DNA of 64,000 bases from Bryoerythrophyllum caledonicum (taxonomy: Eukaryota; Streptophyta; Bryopsida; Pottiales; Pottiaceae): NCBI GenBank assembly GCA_963971425.1, contig OZ020524.1, positions 12,589,845-12,653,844 on the forward strand. The letters are read 5' to 3'. Both the position numbers and the translations under genes were made by a program. Positions within the stretch are counted from its first letter, which is position 1. Every line of letters starts with the position of its first letter. The notes beneath the pieces were generated by a model that saw only the letters and a list, made by a program, of their open reading frames with translations, was not told where the DNA came from and did not search any database. Below are positions 45,888-58,826 of this stretch, piece by piece.

Positions 45888-48800
45888 TCAGAGTCATAGA
45901 GTATGTGTTGAGTACATACGTACTCGTGTACTCTGTATTCAACACGTACTCACACACACTTAGCTGCGACGTAGGCGTCTCACTATCACCATCGGTAGCT
46001 GTTCACTATTGGTAACCACCGCGCCACATTATTCACCATTAATAAGTCGGCGCTACACTATTTGCCATCAATAGCCCCCTGCCAACTTTCGTTCGAAATT
46101 TGGAGACCTTCACCCTCCATTTGATGTGGAATCATGCCCGGAGTTGATTTTGAAGCCGTCGCATTCAATCTGGAGTGGGCTTGGTGCGCGGACGTGAGGC
46201 CCTTGTTATGGTTGCGGTTTCTTCCCAGTAGTTTCACTTCTGATTCACTACCTCAGATGTTCAATCACCAGCTCTCAACAATTTGCGAGCTCACAAAAAC
46301 CACATTTTTGAGGTGTTTCGAGACGAGAAACTAGGTTGGCGTTGAAAGTTGGAAGTTTCTTGTCATGATTAACGAGCTCACCACAACCAAATTTTTGAGG
46401 TGTTTAGAGATAAGAAACTTGGATGATGTTGAAAATTGGGAGTTTATTGTCATTGCAGAAGACGACATGACCATTGAGCTTGATGTGAAAGTGGGACAAT
46501 TTCTTAGCCACTAATTTTGATACCATGCTTCTAGTACTTGCTAAAAAAGTTTCCAAGCTAGTGGAAGCACCTGGTGATTTGAATTTGAAAGGATCCAATT
46601 CTACCAAGTCAAACAAGGCAAGGTTTGGATCTCTATGAAAATCTTTGCAAGTTTTGTTGGATACTAAGAGTAGTTCCACGGATAATATTTCATAGCAGAG
46701 TGGTGCAACACGAATTGGAAACAATGAGGTTGTTTCTTTGGGTTCTAAGAATAAGTCCTGAGATCAAGGGTTTTAATTTCTACAATTTTTGTGAACATGA
46801 TGGTTGAAGAGGATTGGAAGTGGTTCAGAGAAGGATAATGTCGTGGGATTTTGCAAGGAAACATTTTCCCATCAGAATGATTTTGTGTTCCTTATCTGCT
46901 TTGGTTGTGTTTCTTATGAGGTTTTTTTATTTTACTGACTTTGTTTTTTTCGTGTCTAAAATAGTGGAATTTGTGTTTGAAAATAGATTTTGCTTGATGT
47001 TAATATAGAGTTCAAACATAGAAAAGCGGTTTTTTTCCGTGGAGGATTTATATTCAGCTCTTGAATGTGTTGGAACAACTCTGGGTATAGAGAAGGTGAT
47101 GTGCCATCTATCTAGTCCAAGATTTGATGCACACCAATTGTTATGGTGGAAACTTGATGACGTAATAGGAAGGATGATTATTTTGGTAGAGGAGGTCTAT
47201 TTGAGCTTTGAGACCTCAGAGACATCTTACTTTAGGGATCAATATTTTTGAGGTTTCCTTGGAATTGCCAATATCCGAGCAGAAATCAAGGGGCTCAAAC
47301 GGAAGCTCACCAATAAACTTGCCCTAACTTCTTCTACTCAAATGGAATTGCAAATAGAGTGGTCATTTTTATTTTTTATTTTTATGTTTGATCTGGACCA
47401 TGTGAAACTCTAGTGTAGAAAAGTACATAAGATGGTGATATGACTTTAAGTATTGTTGAATACCTAAGGCATCACAAATGGATGCTATAATGATGGTATA
47501 AATTATCAAGTGTTAACGCTAAAACATCATCAGGTGCCATTGGAGGCCACAATATTTTCATGTATGGTGTTATATTTTAACATGATAAGGTTTATATATT
47601 GAAATGACCTCCAAATGAATGATGTTAACTGTAGAATTTTCTTCAATTTAGAGGTGTATGTCTTGTTAAACTTTCTTAAACATATTTTGCATTCTAGAGA
47701 GTAAAATACTTGCTTCTATACACAATTCTCAACTAACGTCTAAGGCTTGAGCTATGCATGATTACATGCTATGTCTCAAGTTTCAGGTTCTCAATCTTCT
47801 ATTGAAACATCTTCCATCACATTGTAAGGAACAACTTATAGATGGCCTCCAAAACACCATATTGGTTATATTGAGACTTTTCACAGTCTCAATCTAATGC
47901 TGATCTTATATTTGTAATCGATTTCTCGATTAATCTTATATTTTTAATTGAAATTTTTATTATAATTGGAATGTTTATCCTCGACTCAAGGATAATCTAT
48001 AATTAGAAATTCAATACAATGCATGAATTAGCTCAAAATAGGTGCTGAAATTATAGGCAAAAAGTCTCAAAACTCTCAAGTTGTCTCAAAATAATGAATA
48101 TGACCATCCAAGTGAATCTTGTGAATGGATTTTAGTTGAAGATATTGCACATCCAAGCAAGCGTGGGGCACCAACGTCAGTACGATGCAGGTCATGTGGA
48201 AAAGAATTCAAAGCATCTTCTATTGTTAGAGTTTGAGAACATTATTTTGTAGGAAAGAATATTGTTGCTTCTGAAATTGTTCCTAGGGAGATCCTTAATC
48301 CTATTTGTGTTGTTGAAAAATTTGTTCAAGAAAAGAAGCCATTGAAAAGGAAAGCACAATCTGGAGAAGACATTTATACAAGTAAGAGGTTGGATGGTAA
48401 TGAAGACAAAGTTGAATTGGTGGATAAAGTTGATGTTGACAAGGCAGTGGGTATGTTTTTCTATGGGTGAGGTAAGCCTTTCAATTGTGCGGGCTCCCCA
48501 TATTTTCAAAATATGCTTGCAATGGTTGACAAGCATCGTCCTGGCTATATAGCTCTTAGTTTTGAATGATTGCATACAAGCTTATTGTGAGAGGTGAAAA
48601 GTGATTTGGAGATAGAATAAAATCCAATTAGAAATTCTTGGAGTAAAATATGATGCACCATTACTAGTGACGGTTGGACAAGCAACAATAATAGGCCATT
48701 GTTGAATATTTTATGTGTAGCACCTTTGAAAGAATATTTTGTGAAGGTTGTAGATACAAGTGGTCATGAAAAGACTGCGGAGTACATTGCATATCATATT

Positions 48801-51035
48801 GCAAGTGTGATTGAAGACATTGGAAGGAACAACATTCTTCAAGTAATAACTGACAATGCAGCTCATTGCAAGAAAGCTAGGAGATTACTAGAAGAAAATA
48901 TCCCCCCATTGTATACTCGGGTTGTACAACACATGGTTTGGACCTTTGTCTTAAAGACATAGGTAGATTGCGGTGGCTTAACCATGTTGTCCAAGCGGCA
49001 AAAACCATAGTGAGGATTATTACCAATCACCATCATAGCCAAGCTTTGTTTAGGGCATTTAGTGCAAAACATTGTGGTTTGGAGTTATTTAAGCTTGTAG
49101 ATACAACATTTGCCACCCATTTTATTAAGTTGGAAAGGTTACTTGCTACTCAAAGCGCCTTACGACAGATGGTGCTTAGTAATGATTTGAAGCAATTGGA
49201 TGTCAGTAAAACATATGATGGCTGCATGGTTGCTGAAACACTATTATTGCCTATATTATGGAGGAATGTTGAAGCTACTTGTTACGATTTTTGAGCCTAT
49301 CCAACAGTGCTTTGACTAGTGGATTTTGGAATTCCAACCATGGACAAAGTCTATGAACATTTTTGCCAACTTTGAAATTCTTTACGAATTTGTTTATGAT
49401 ATAAGTTGATAAAAAAGCTTCAATTCTTTCCATATTGGAAAATAGATAGAATTTGGTCCAAAGTCCATTACATGTTGCAAGATTTTTATTGGATCTAGAA
49501 TGGAAGGGTGCAGGACAAAAGTTGGATACAAAAGTCATGGAAGGCTTTCAAATCATTCCGGATAAATTCTACCCTAATGTAGAAGATCGAGCTCTAGTTG
49601 AGAAACAACTATTAGTATATAGGAATTCACTAGGTATGTTCACTCATCTTGTAGCAAAAAATTTTGAACACATTTTGTAGCAAAATTTTTAGCAAATGAT
49701 ATATCTGCATGGCACTAGTGGGAGTTATACGGAAGTGGCACACGAGAGTTGATGAAGTTGGCAATACAAGTGCTTTCCCAAGTTACTTCAACATCATCCC
49801 GTGAGAGGAACTCGAGTTCTTTTGACTTCATTCATTGAATATGACAAAATCGTTTATCGTCAAATTGAGCAAATGATTAAGTATATGTTTTTAGTAATAT
49901 TAGATTACGAGACAAAGTTTTTGATCCTGAGTACAAGGAGCCTTTTCCAATATGGCCCAATGACGAAGGATAATGCCACAACATGTATGTAAAGTCCTTT
50001 GGAATAAAGCTCTTCTTGTCTCTATGAAATCTTGAGCATTGTGTTTCAAAAAACAACAACATTTGTTACACATAAGCAAATTTCTTGAATTACGCTAACA
50101 AAGATTCCAATCATAAAAAAGATTGATAGTAATTACATTTTATACTTGATTAATATGTGTATCTCAAATTATTTTTTTTCACATAAAACTTGTTAGGGTA
50201 GTGAATAGTTATTTGGAAAACTTGATACTTGAAGACCTTGCACCATTAGAATTAAAGTTATGATAGTCAATGTGCAAATTGTTGATTTTTTTTTCTAGTG
50301 CAACTTTAAGATTTTTCCTTTGTCCTTTTATAGACATTGAGATTTCTTTAACCAAAGGTAAGATTTTGTTTTTTCTTAGATGTCAGAAAAAATCCTTGCC
50401 ATATTTGTACAAAACTATGTTTTTCAGCAAGTTGAACTATTTTAGATCTTGTTGAGCATGGTACCAAAAAAACCTTCTTCATTTCCACATAAAAACAAAG
50501 ATTTTGTTACTTTTTTTACTTTTTTACTTTTAGTTTTTAACTTTTGTACTACTACAAGATGTGATAGATGCATCTTTTGACCATTTTGGATTCTCATTCA
50601 CTAATAAACTGAGTTCACTTTAGTATGTGTATTGGCAATTTCTAAATCACTTTCTGTTCAATTTTTTGAATTTGCTACACATGTCTTCTCCTTCTAAATA
50701 TTTGATTGCAAGCAATTGATAAAATGTTAAACATGATGGTACAAAATTTAGACGGTGTGTATTGTAAAAATTTGATATCAAGTAAATGATAGTCCACTCA
50801 TCCTCTTAATGCAAGTATATTGAGCAAGGGCTAATTGTGCTCAGCAGCAGCAAAGTTTGTTAGTGCAACGGAGCAGAGTTCGTCAGATTGTCGACGGTCT
50901 TTGACCGTGGGCCCCAATCTTCCTCTAGTCTATCCAAGAGCTTCCAGAAAAGTTTGTCAGTTCAAAGCTCGTAGTTATTGGCGTACTTGAGTGCGGAGTA
51001 TGTACGTACGCACGTACTCATGTACCCTGTGACTA
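45888..51035 (+). mobile_element. Putative hAT element, decayed
   Basis: Candidate termini are the GTAC-rich stretches at 45888-45940 (AGTCATAGAGTATG...GTACATACGTACTC) and 50988-51035 (inverse AGTCACAGGGTACATGAGTA). They share AGTCAYAGRGTAYRTG in inverse orientation, and the CAGGG-like end is usual for hAT. An 8-bp target duplication was not found, so the exact ends are uncertain. The body contains a clear hAT transposase pseudogene. A separate degenerate frame on the plus strand at about 46280-46950 contains an 88-bp tandem duplication (LTKTTFLRCFETRN, LTTTKFLRCLEIRN) and is not recognised. Confidence 0.45.
48085..49680 (+). pseudogene. hAT-family transposase, decayed
   Basis: The plus strand begins with a BED-finger-like segment, GAPTSVRCRSCGKEFKAS followed by a stop where the pairing His region starts. 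Later, SDGWTSNNRPLLNILCVAP-like and VITDNAAHCKKARRLLEE segments, then VVQHMVWTF and LKDIGRLRWLNHVVQAA, match the DUF659/RNase H-like core of plant hAT proteins. LEWKGAGQKLDTKVMEGF near 49490 matches the downstream helical region. Several stops and frame changes interrupt it, and the C-terminal dimerisation domain is not evident. It should be inactive. Confidence 0.75.
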
Positions 51036-51550
51036 TGGTTTCAATGAGGTGGTAAGATAGGACTTGGGCCACTTTATGGCTCGTGTATATTCCAATAACG
51101 GGTTATATATACGGGCCAAGTCCCCCAAGTCCCCACTTCCCTCAAGTCCCCACGGGCCACTTCCACGGTGGGCATATTTGAACCACGGATATCTTTAGAG
51201 TATCACATTATATTGGAAGTGGACTACACTTGTATATATCACATATAGTACCTCATTGAACCAATCAATACATTATAGACATTCAATATGGAATTGAGCA
51301 AAACAATTAGAGTTCATGACACAATTTATAATATTTATAAGTCCATTCTACATATCAAACATATTGTCGCTAACAATGACGGTAATCTTTCACAAAATAG
51401 TAGTTCTGATCTAAGAAAAAATACAAAACTAAACAACTACAATGAGCTCCCTCAACCCCTAAATTACCAAGCCATTTTCAAACCAAAACACTTCAAAATT
51501 GCTTGTTTAGTGCAATGAGCAAGGAAGAAAACCAATTTTTTAAATTTCTA
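49681..51550. repeat. AT-rich sequence with further dispersed-repeat pieces
   Basis: 50.46-50.73 kb resembles part of the repeat at 24.72-24.95 kb (ACTTTTTTTACTTTTT words, then GGCAATTTCTAA/GGCAATTTTTGA). 51.11-51.17 kb has three AAGTCCCCAC-type words. No gene recognised. Confidence 0.45.
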
Positions 51551-51554
51551 GCTT

Positions 51555-52400
51555 TAACTGAAGGATCTCAATTAAGACTTATTGGATAACATACTCACAA
51601 AATTTCATCAACTTTGACCGCACGGATTGAAAGATTATAGTGTTTGAAGTACAAAAAGGGTTCATTTTCTTCCCTGCGTTTAGTGGATCAACAGACTTTG
51701 ACTTCACTTGGTGTTAAATTTTTGCACTACACAAGGTCTAATATCATTACCACCATATTCAACATGATATTAATTCCTTGAACACCAATTTTTAGAGGTA
51801 AAAAAAAGGTGTAGCATATTCAAAATAATTGTGCAAGGAGAGGAGGTTTAAAAATTGTCAATTTTTTTAATTGTCAATTGTGTTTTATGTTTTGTGGACT
51901 TATGTTTTAGAATGAGAATCCAATTGGTCAATGATAAGGTTTACACCACATAATGCTGTGGAGAAAATAAAAAGTTAAAAAATATGTAGATCTCCAAGTT
52001 TTATGTGGAAAGGAAGAAGATTTTTTGGTACCTTGCCCGACAATGTGCGACAATATGTGAAAATGTTTGACTTGGATTAATATACTATTTTTCACTAAAG
52101 ACAAGATTTTTTTAGTGTTAATATCAAAGGAGATAATATTATTTTCTATTACTGAAAAATCTCGCATTCAATAGAGTGTCATAGCAAAAGTTTTTGGAGT
52201 TGCCTAACATGCCCGCTCTACCCATTTAAACTTCAAAACTCTATAAATTTTTCATTAAATGTCGGATTTTGGAAAAATTGGACTCACACAAAGCTTTTAG
52301 TAGTGTCCATCTACAATAAAATTCCCAAAAATATTGTTATAAATTGACTCAATAGGAACCTGTCCAAACCTTCAAGAGTACCCCGAGGGGACTCTTGGTG
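51555..52400 (+). repeat. Dispersed repeat, copy 3
   Basis: The first 410 bp match copy 1 (15.29-15.73 kb) on the same strand. The following part to about 52.4 kb matches the reverse complement of 24.25-24.75 kb, including CATTCAATAGAGTGTC. This copy therefore joins the two segments seen separately elsewhere and best shows the full unit. Confidence 0.65.
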
Positions 52401-53390
52401 TTTTAGGGGTTAACAAAGATATTTTATACAATAGAAATTTCATTATAACAAACGGGTTGGGCCAATACAAATACTTGCTTATTACAACAACCATCTTCTA
52501 TTACAATATCATTCATCAAATCAAATTTATTACCCCTCATGACATCCATGCAAAGGGAGGCATGTTGGAATTGGTCACAATGAAGGAATGATCTACTTAC
52601 AATTGTAGTTAAAAATGACTTTCCACTTATCTTTTCATGATTTGGTGGCCTGTGCACATTTTGGTTGATCACACAAATCACTTTGTACCCCGCATTAATA
52701 CATTTTGTGACATGTGGAAATCATTTTTTTCTGATGATATCATACACGATGGTTTGCTTTGGCACATCACTAATTGCTTGAACATTGTTTAATATCGTGC
52801 TCTTCTCAACACTCCCATTGCTTCAGCCTGTACTACAACCATTCATCCAAAACTTGCATGAATCTGGTCCGAGATGACCCGAAACTACATGGGTGATAGG
52901 GTGAGATACCCAAAGCCATGTGGTTACGAGTTTGAGTCTTCATAGATTTGTAGCCTCATAGTAAAATCTTCTCACTTAACAGGATTTTGCCCAAAGTTGC
53001 CAATATAGCAACTTGTGTGTGAAAAAACTTGCATGAGTCACCCATAACCCACCCTATCCTTTGTAAGAACTGCTTGAAATGGCAGCCTCTATATACAATA
53101 GACAAAACAAACAAGGCTGAAATGATAACCTCTATATATAACAGACAAAACAAACAAGGCTATTGTAAAAGAAGTCGACTATACAAAAGGCAAAATGATA
53201 GCCTATATATATAACAGACAAAACAAACAAGGCTATTGTAAAGGAAGTCGACTATACAAAAGGCACCAACATCTTCAGATTGAGTTGTGTTCTTCAAAAT
53301 CTCAAACATAAATGTTGTGGCAAGGAAGCTCATTGAGTAGTACTAGGCAAGTCTCATTTGTCCACCCCTAATACGTTTCCACACTACACT
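52401..53390. repeat. Short repeats upstream of the 177-bp array
   Basis: Between 53088 and 53275 the word ACAAAACAAACAAGGCT occurs three times (near 53103, 53145 and 53219), with an associated GAAGTCGACTATACAAAAGG twice. A ~65-bp segment at 53266-53330 (CACCAACATCTTCAGATTGA...AAACATAAATGTTGTGGCA) is repeated directly at 54651-54714, framing the array. 52.4-52.95 kb has no recognised gene. Confidence 0.6.
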
Positions 53391-54640
53391 GCTGCCAGCT
53401 TTGACACCCTCTTGAGGGCTGAAAATTTGTCAATTTACCATGAAATTTTTGGTACAAGATCATTTCTATGTTGACAACATGCGTGCCAAATTTCAAGTCC
53501 AAAAGATGAACATAAAAAAAGATACTCAAATTTAGCAACATGTGTAGCCATGAGAAAAGTTTCACAGCTCCCAACTTTGACACCCTCCCAAGGACTGAAA
53601 GAGTTGTTTTTGCTCATGGAATTATTAGCATGAGACCATCTCTATGTTGATTACATGTGAGAATAATTTATAGTCCAAAAGATCCACATAAATGAAACTA
53701 ATTCAAAATCTAGCAACATGTGTAGTTGTGAGAAACATTTCACTTCTGGCCAACTTTGACACATCCCCAAGGATTGAATTTTTGTTTTTTCCCATGAAAA
53801 TTTTGACATGAGATTACCTCTATGTTGATCACATGCGTGCCAAATTTGAAGGCCAAAATATCTATATATCAAAATATTTTTGAAATTTACCAACATGTAT
53901 AGTTGTGAGAAACATTTCATTGCTGCCAACTTTGACACCCTCCCAAGGATTTGAATTTTTTATTTTTTCCCATGAGATTTTGGTCACGAGACCATCTATG
54001 TGTTGATTACACGTGTGTTTAATTTCAAATCCAAAAGATCCAAAAAAAAACAAATCTAAATCCACGAGCATGTGTAGTTGTGAGAAACAATAAGGGAAAC
54101 CATTTCACTATAGCCAACTTTGGCACCCTCCCTAGGTCTAAAAAATTGTTATTTGACCATGGAGTTTTTGGCACAAGATCATCTTCATGTTGATAACATG
54201 TGTGCCAAAATTCAAGGCTAGAAGATGAATACAAAAACCATCTTCAAAATCTACCAACATATGTAGTAATGAGAAACAATTTTGAATATCCTTTTTTGTA
54301 TTCATCATGTGGCCTTGAAATTTGGCACACTTGTTGTAAACATAGAGGTGATCTTGTGCCAAAAATTTCATGGTAAATTAAAAAAATCCAGCCCTAGGGA
54401 GGGTGTCAAAGTTGGCAGCTTTGAATGGCTCACTACTACACATCTTGGTAGATTTTAAATATCTTTTCTTGAATTCATCTTTTGCACTTGAAATATGGCA
54501 CACATGTTGTCAATATTGAAGTGATCTTGTGCGAAAAATTTCATGATAAATTGACAATTTGTCAGCCATTATGAGGGACCCCTGGTACGTTTCCACACTA
54601 CACTGGTGCCAACTTTGAAACGAATGAGACTTGCCAGGTA
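53391..54640. repeat. ~177-bp tandem array ending in an inverted copy
   Basis: Units start at 53391, 53567, 53745, 53922 and 54110, each beginning GCTGCCAACTTTGACACCCT and containing ATGTTGATCACATGTGTGCC and CAACATGTGTAGTTGTGAGA. From about 54270 the same sequence runs in the opposite direction (CTAGGGAGGGTGTCAAAGTT at 54396), and ACGTTTCCACACTACACTGG appears at both borders (53373 and 54590). No coding signal; the frames change from unit to unit. Confidence 0.8.
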
Positions 54641-54714
54641 TTGTGCAATAAACACCAACATCTTCAGATTGAGCAGTATTTCCTCAAAATCTCAAACATA
54701 AATGTTGTGGCAGT

Positions 54715-55383
54715 AAATAGCTTTACCGTGCTGGCAGTCAAAAAGTGGATGACGAATGAAAGAACTCATCCAAAAGTGGATGAATGAATGAAAAGGAAGG
54801 AGATGAAAAGTAGTAGGGTGGAAAGTACTGGAAAGCACCAGAGCGGCGCTAATCCGAGGCTGAGACCACGAAGAGTTACCGGTTAACCCCAGTACAGTAG
54901 TTAACCGAGACCCCAACCGAATAGCGGCTCCCGGCGCCCTCGCCGCTCCCGCGTTTGGGAAGACGAACCGTGGAACCTCACGGAATGCGGTTACACAGCC
55001 CGCTCCCCTACACCTCCTCCGCCACATCTACCCCTGGAGGCGATCTCTCTCTAGAAATGTACCCGACGGGGACAGGACCCGGGGACGGCCCGGGCAGGGG
55101 GACGAGCTGCCCGCGCGAGCAGAGCATGAAGAGCCAACCACCAAAAAGGCAGGAGGCGAGCGAGAGATGGCTGCGCCCATGCACACCCCGACGTAACAGT
55201 TGATTTAATCCTCTATCGCCATCGACGTCGAAACGCTCCAGTCGCGACACACTCCGACGCAGTCAGTCACGGTCCAAATGATTATTACATTCTGTTGCCC
55301 ACGAGCATGCGGGGGCGCTGACTGTTGATTCACTTTGGTCGGTTCATCAGTGCCTGATCAGATTGTTGTTGTAGCTAGTTCCG
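54715..55383 (+). promoter_or_regulatory. GC-rich 5' region of the RWP-RK gene
   Basis: Base composition changes sharply from AT-rich repeats to GC-rich sequence near 54.9 kb. This stretch should contain the promoter and 5' UTR of the RWP-RK gene. No TATA box or specific operator was assigned with confidence. Confidence 0.45.
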
Positions 55384-58176
55384 ATGGCAGGAGGGGAGCG
55401 AGACGGGGAAGGTTTGGCTGTCAATGGGAATGGAGCAGCACCGGTCGTGGTTGTTGGTGGTGGTGGTGCTCCTGCTGCGCCTGCAGGTCCCGCGCCACCG
55501 GTGGTTGTTGCTGCGACTGGGGGAGCAGTGGAGAAGGTGAAGTTTACGGTGAGCGTGAGAGGGCATCAGTGGAGCTCGGCGCGGCATGTGAACGAGACGT
55601 TGCAGGAGTTTGCCACTGCAATACAGGTATTGAGGGGCCTAGTTCCCCTATTGTTGATGAAGGGACTGGTCGGTTGTTGGAGACGATTGCAGTTGTTTGG
55701 GACCCCCGGGTGGTTCTTGAGGATGACAATTGGTTGAGAGGACTGTTCGGAGATTGTTGGAAGGGCGTTTGGGTTCGTGTGTGCATGCCCCGAGAGTGGA
55801 GTGAATTCCTGATCGTGTGCAATTGTGGGGTGATTTCATGTGCGGCACCAGCGGAACGCGCGGCGGCTAGAGTTCATCGAGGAAGGCGACAGCATCCAGC
55901 GCCTGCAGCTGGCTTACGCGGACGGGTCGGAGCCGGAGGATCTGGACGTGGACGCGACGCTGGGCGACGTGATCATCTGCATGGGCGACAAGCAACTCGT
56001 GGCCATCGTCAATTCCGCGAGAGCGTCGACGGCCCCGAACCCCACAGTTGTTCCCAATGGCAGCGCCGTCCGCCCAGACACAAATCCGAACGTCGGCCCC
56101 GCCTCCCCGATCGGCCCCGCCATCGCCAGCAAGCTCAAGGCAGCAGCAGCTCCAAACGGCTACAACGGCCTGGACACGGAGCCCAAGTTCATGTTCCCTC
56201 CTTACAAGCCGAACAGAGCCGCCCCGAAGCTGGCGCCCGAGCCGTCACGTGCGCTGGAGATCGCCATCCCGCCTCAAGGCGACCCAGGAGCTCTCCCGAC
56301 GTTCCAAGACAATGTCGATAGGGGGTTCCACTCCGATCAGTACATGCCCTCCAGTCTGCCGCCTCCGGCGCCGTGCAGATCGAACGGCAAAGTGGTTATG
56401 GGTGGTTGTAAGCAGCAGGGGATGAGTTACTGTCCCGGCAAAGCAACCCCCAGCCCGGCGGAGCTCGCCAACATGCTGGTGCGCAGCTCGTCGACGCAGC
56501 GATCAAACTATGGTTGCCATGGCAACAGAGTGGGCATGGGAGCGCCGCAGTGCGGCAGCCGCAGCACCGCCGCGTCCAGTGGGGGGTCCCAGAGCTTCGC
56601 GTCGGCGCTGCTGTCGCGCTTGCCCATGCTGCCGGGGAGCCAGGTGCAGTGTCCTCACGGCCTGTCCACCAACATTGCGCTTCTAGCGCAGTTCCTGGCG
56701 TCGCAGCTGCGTGCGTTCGTGCCGGTGGAGAACGCGCGCCCGTCTTCTCCCTGCCGAGAGAATAAAGCGGCCGCGACCACTGCGAGCGCCAAGGACGCCC
56801 CGCATCTCAACGGCAGCATCGGCCAAGCGACGACGATGCCGGAGAAGGATATTCACCGCAACAACGCCTACCCCGAAGAGAATGGCGCATCGCCCAAGAA
56901 CAACGACAACAACGCGAAGCTGTCCGTGAGCGGATCGCATGAGAAGGACGAATCCTCGTCGTCAGCGAATGTGAATGCCGCGGGGAACGCGCCCACAAGC
57001 GATGTGGTGGACAGCGCGCATCCGAACGGGCGCAACGAGCTCGTGTTCCTGGTCAATCGAAGGAGCAAGACGGTGAGATCTCGATCATTGAGCATCATCG
57101 CCATTCCTCACCAAATCCAAACCATCATCGTAAAATATGAAGTCCTCTCTTGCAGGGCGTCGGAACGCATCACTTGAAGATGTCGGATTTGTCGACATAT
57201 TTCCATCTCAGCGTTGTGGACGCCGCCAAGAAGCTGGGCGTGTCGCAGACAACTCTGAAGAAAGCGTGCAGAAAATTCGGCCTAAAGCGTTGGCCTGGCC
57301 GCAAGGTAGGGATGCAACTACAGCAAATTCTTTGGAAATGGACTGCAGTGGTGCCGGAATCTTACATTTTTTCCGTATGATAATACATCCAGGTCAGAAG
57401 CTTGGAGAGTACAATTCACGGGCTGGAGCACACGATCGCAGTGGGGCAAGGGGCTGGTTTGGAGGAACTAACCGAAGCATACATGCGAAATGAAGTGCAA
57501 AAACTGCAGCAGGAGATGGACCAGCTTGTGCATGGCACTCCTGCTCAGGTATTCAACTTACACACAAATCACAATAGTCTAGAACTTAGTACATTCATCT
57601 CGTCGTCTTCATGATAGTTTTCGGTCTGTGCAGCATTCTCCAGCAGTGAGAACAGCAGATTTATACAAGCGTCTGTACTCCCGAGGGTGGCGGTCGAAAT
57701 ACCACAGCGCAGGTCGACACGATGTGGATCTCACCCAGCCAGGCTCAAAGAAAACCACCGAAGCAACCAAGGTGGCTGCTGCCACCAAAACTCCTGCTGC
57801 TCAGCAGCAAAAGCAGAAGCCAGGCAAAGATGAGAACCAGGCGAGCAAGCAGGGAAGTCACGACGCGGTGATGAAGGACGTGGACATCGAGGGGTTGTTG
57901 AGGGAGCCGAGCAAGGAGCTGGACGCGGACAACAACTCCAGCCTCGCCGCTCCCGAGGCGGGGAGCGTGCCAGTGGACAACGGCGCCGTTGTCAACTGCA
58001 ACCACAACACGAACGGTGAGAAGCCTGGGTCGTCCCTGGAGCGAGACTCCCTGGTCGTGGAGGAGAAAGAGATCACGTTCCAGGAACGCAGCCCCAAGCG
58101 GCCCAAGCGCGAGTGCAGGACCGCGGCCGAGGCGGCCGTCAGGCAAGGCTTACGATCCAGCACCTGTGCAATGTAA
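55384..58176 (+). CDS. RWP-RK domain transcription factor
   Basis: Five exons, 55384-55626, 55852-57072, 57156-57305, 57393-57548 and 57634-58176, join in phase 0 throughout into 770 codons. The RWP-RK DNA-binding domain spans about residues 497-545: HLSVVDAAKKLGVSQTTLKK, CRKFGLKRWPGRK and the following leucine-rich helix RSLESTIHGLEHTI. The N-terminal part has a Gly/Ala/Val-rich lead, then KFTVSVRGHQWSSARHVNET and RNARRLEFIEEGD...LQLAYADGSE across the first intron. This is a conserved-looking domain I do not recognise. The centre is Ser/Ala/Asn-rich. The C-terminus has a KRPKR basic cluster. No C-terminal PB1 domain is seen, so it is not a typical NIN-like protein. It is longer than most RKD proteins. 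Nuclear transcription factor; target unknown. Confidence 0.85.
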
Positions 58177-58740
58177 GCCATGCAGGAAACTCACCATGAA
58201 ATGATTGTTGTGACATCTTTTTCAACTTCATCGCAAGAAGTCAGAGCTACTGATCTCTTGACAATCGATATATGTTTCCTTCCATCGACAGGGCCTACTA
58301 TTGACAGTTCTGTTGTATTCCATCTTTTTTTCCCCTACAGCCAACCTACTACTACTGGGACGTTCAAGTATGTGCTCCCTAAACTTGAGCTCGAAGAAGA
58401 GTTTCCCGTCTAAGTACTGTTTTCTATCACGAACACTAATGTGTTCGCCTTGGAGTTTCAAGCCTCTCTATGAATCAACCCCAAGAGAAGCTCTGGAGTT
58501 TGCTCAAGATCTATGTCCAGAATTTAACCGTGTCACACTTGACACAAACTTCTCTGAAATTTACAAGTTTTGTGAAAACTATTTTGTTGTGTTTAGTCAG
58601 AACTTTAAAGGTACTAATGGTTTTTTCCTAGATCACGATGATTCACAGCCGAGGAAACAATATGGAAGACTTAACTAAGTTTTATTGTTTCATCGATGAC
58701 GGATATATAAACTCGAGAGAAGTGTCAGAAACCTACCCAA
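58177..58740. other. 3' flank of the RWP-RK gene
   Basis: AT-rich sequence after the stop, likely 3' UTR and intergenic DNA. An open plus-strand stretch (58301-58678) has no recognised similarity and no splice link, so it is not called. Confidence 0.4.
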
Positions 58741-58826
58741 TCAAAAGGAGCTGCCCTTTGCTTTTCGGAACGCTTTTTCTGTCTTCTTCAGGGAGCTTGT
58801 TCTTCTTTTAAGTTTGTTCGATTGCG

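Noticed and set aside
46280..46950. Degenerate repeated frame LTKTTFLRCFETRN as a gene
   Set aside because: Many stops, no recognised domain, and it lies inside the decayed hAT element; it is mentioned only as part of that element.
55384..58176. Calling the RWP-RK gene a NIN-like protein (NLP)
   Set aside because: No C-terminal PB1 domain follows the RWP-RK domain, and the N-terminal region does not look like the NLP one.
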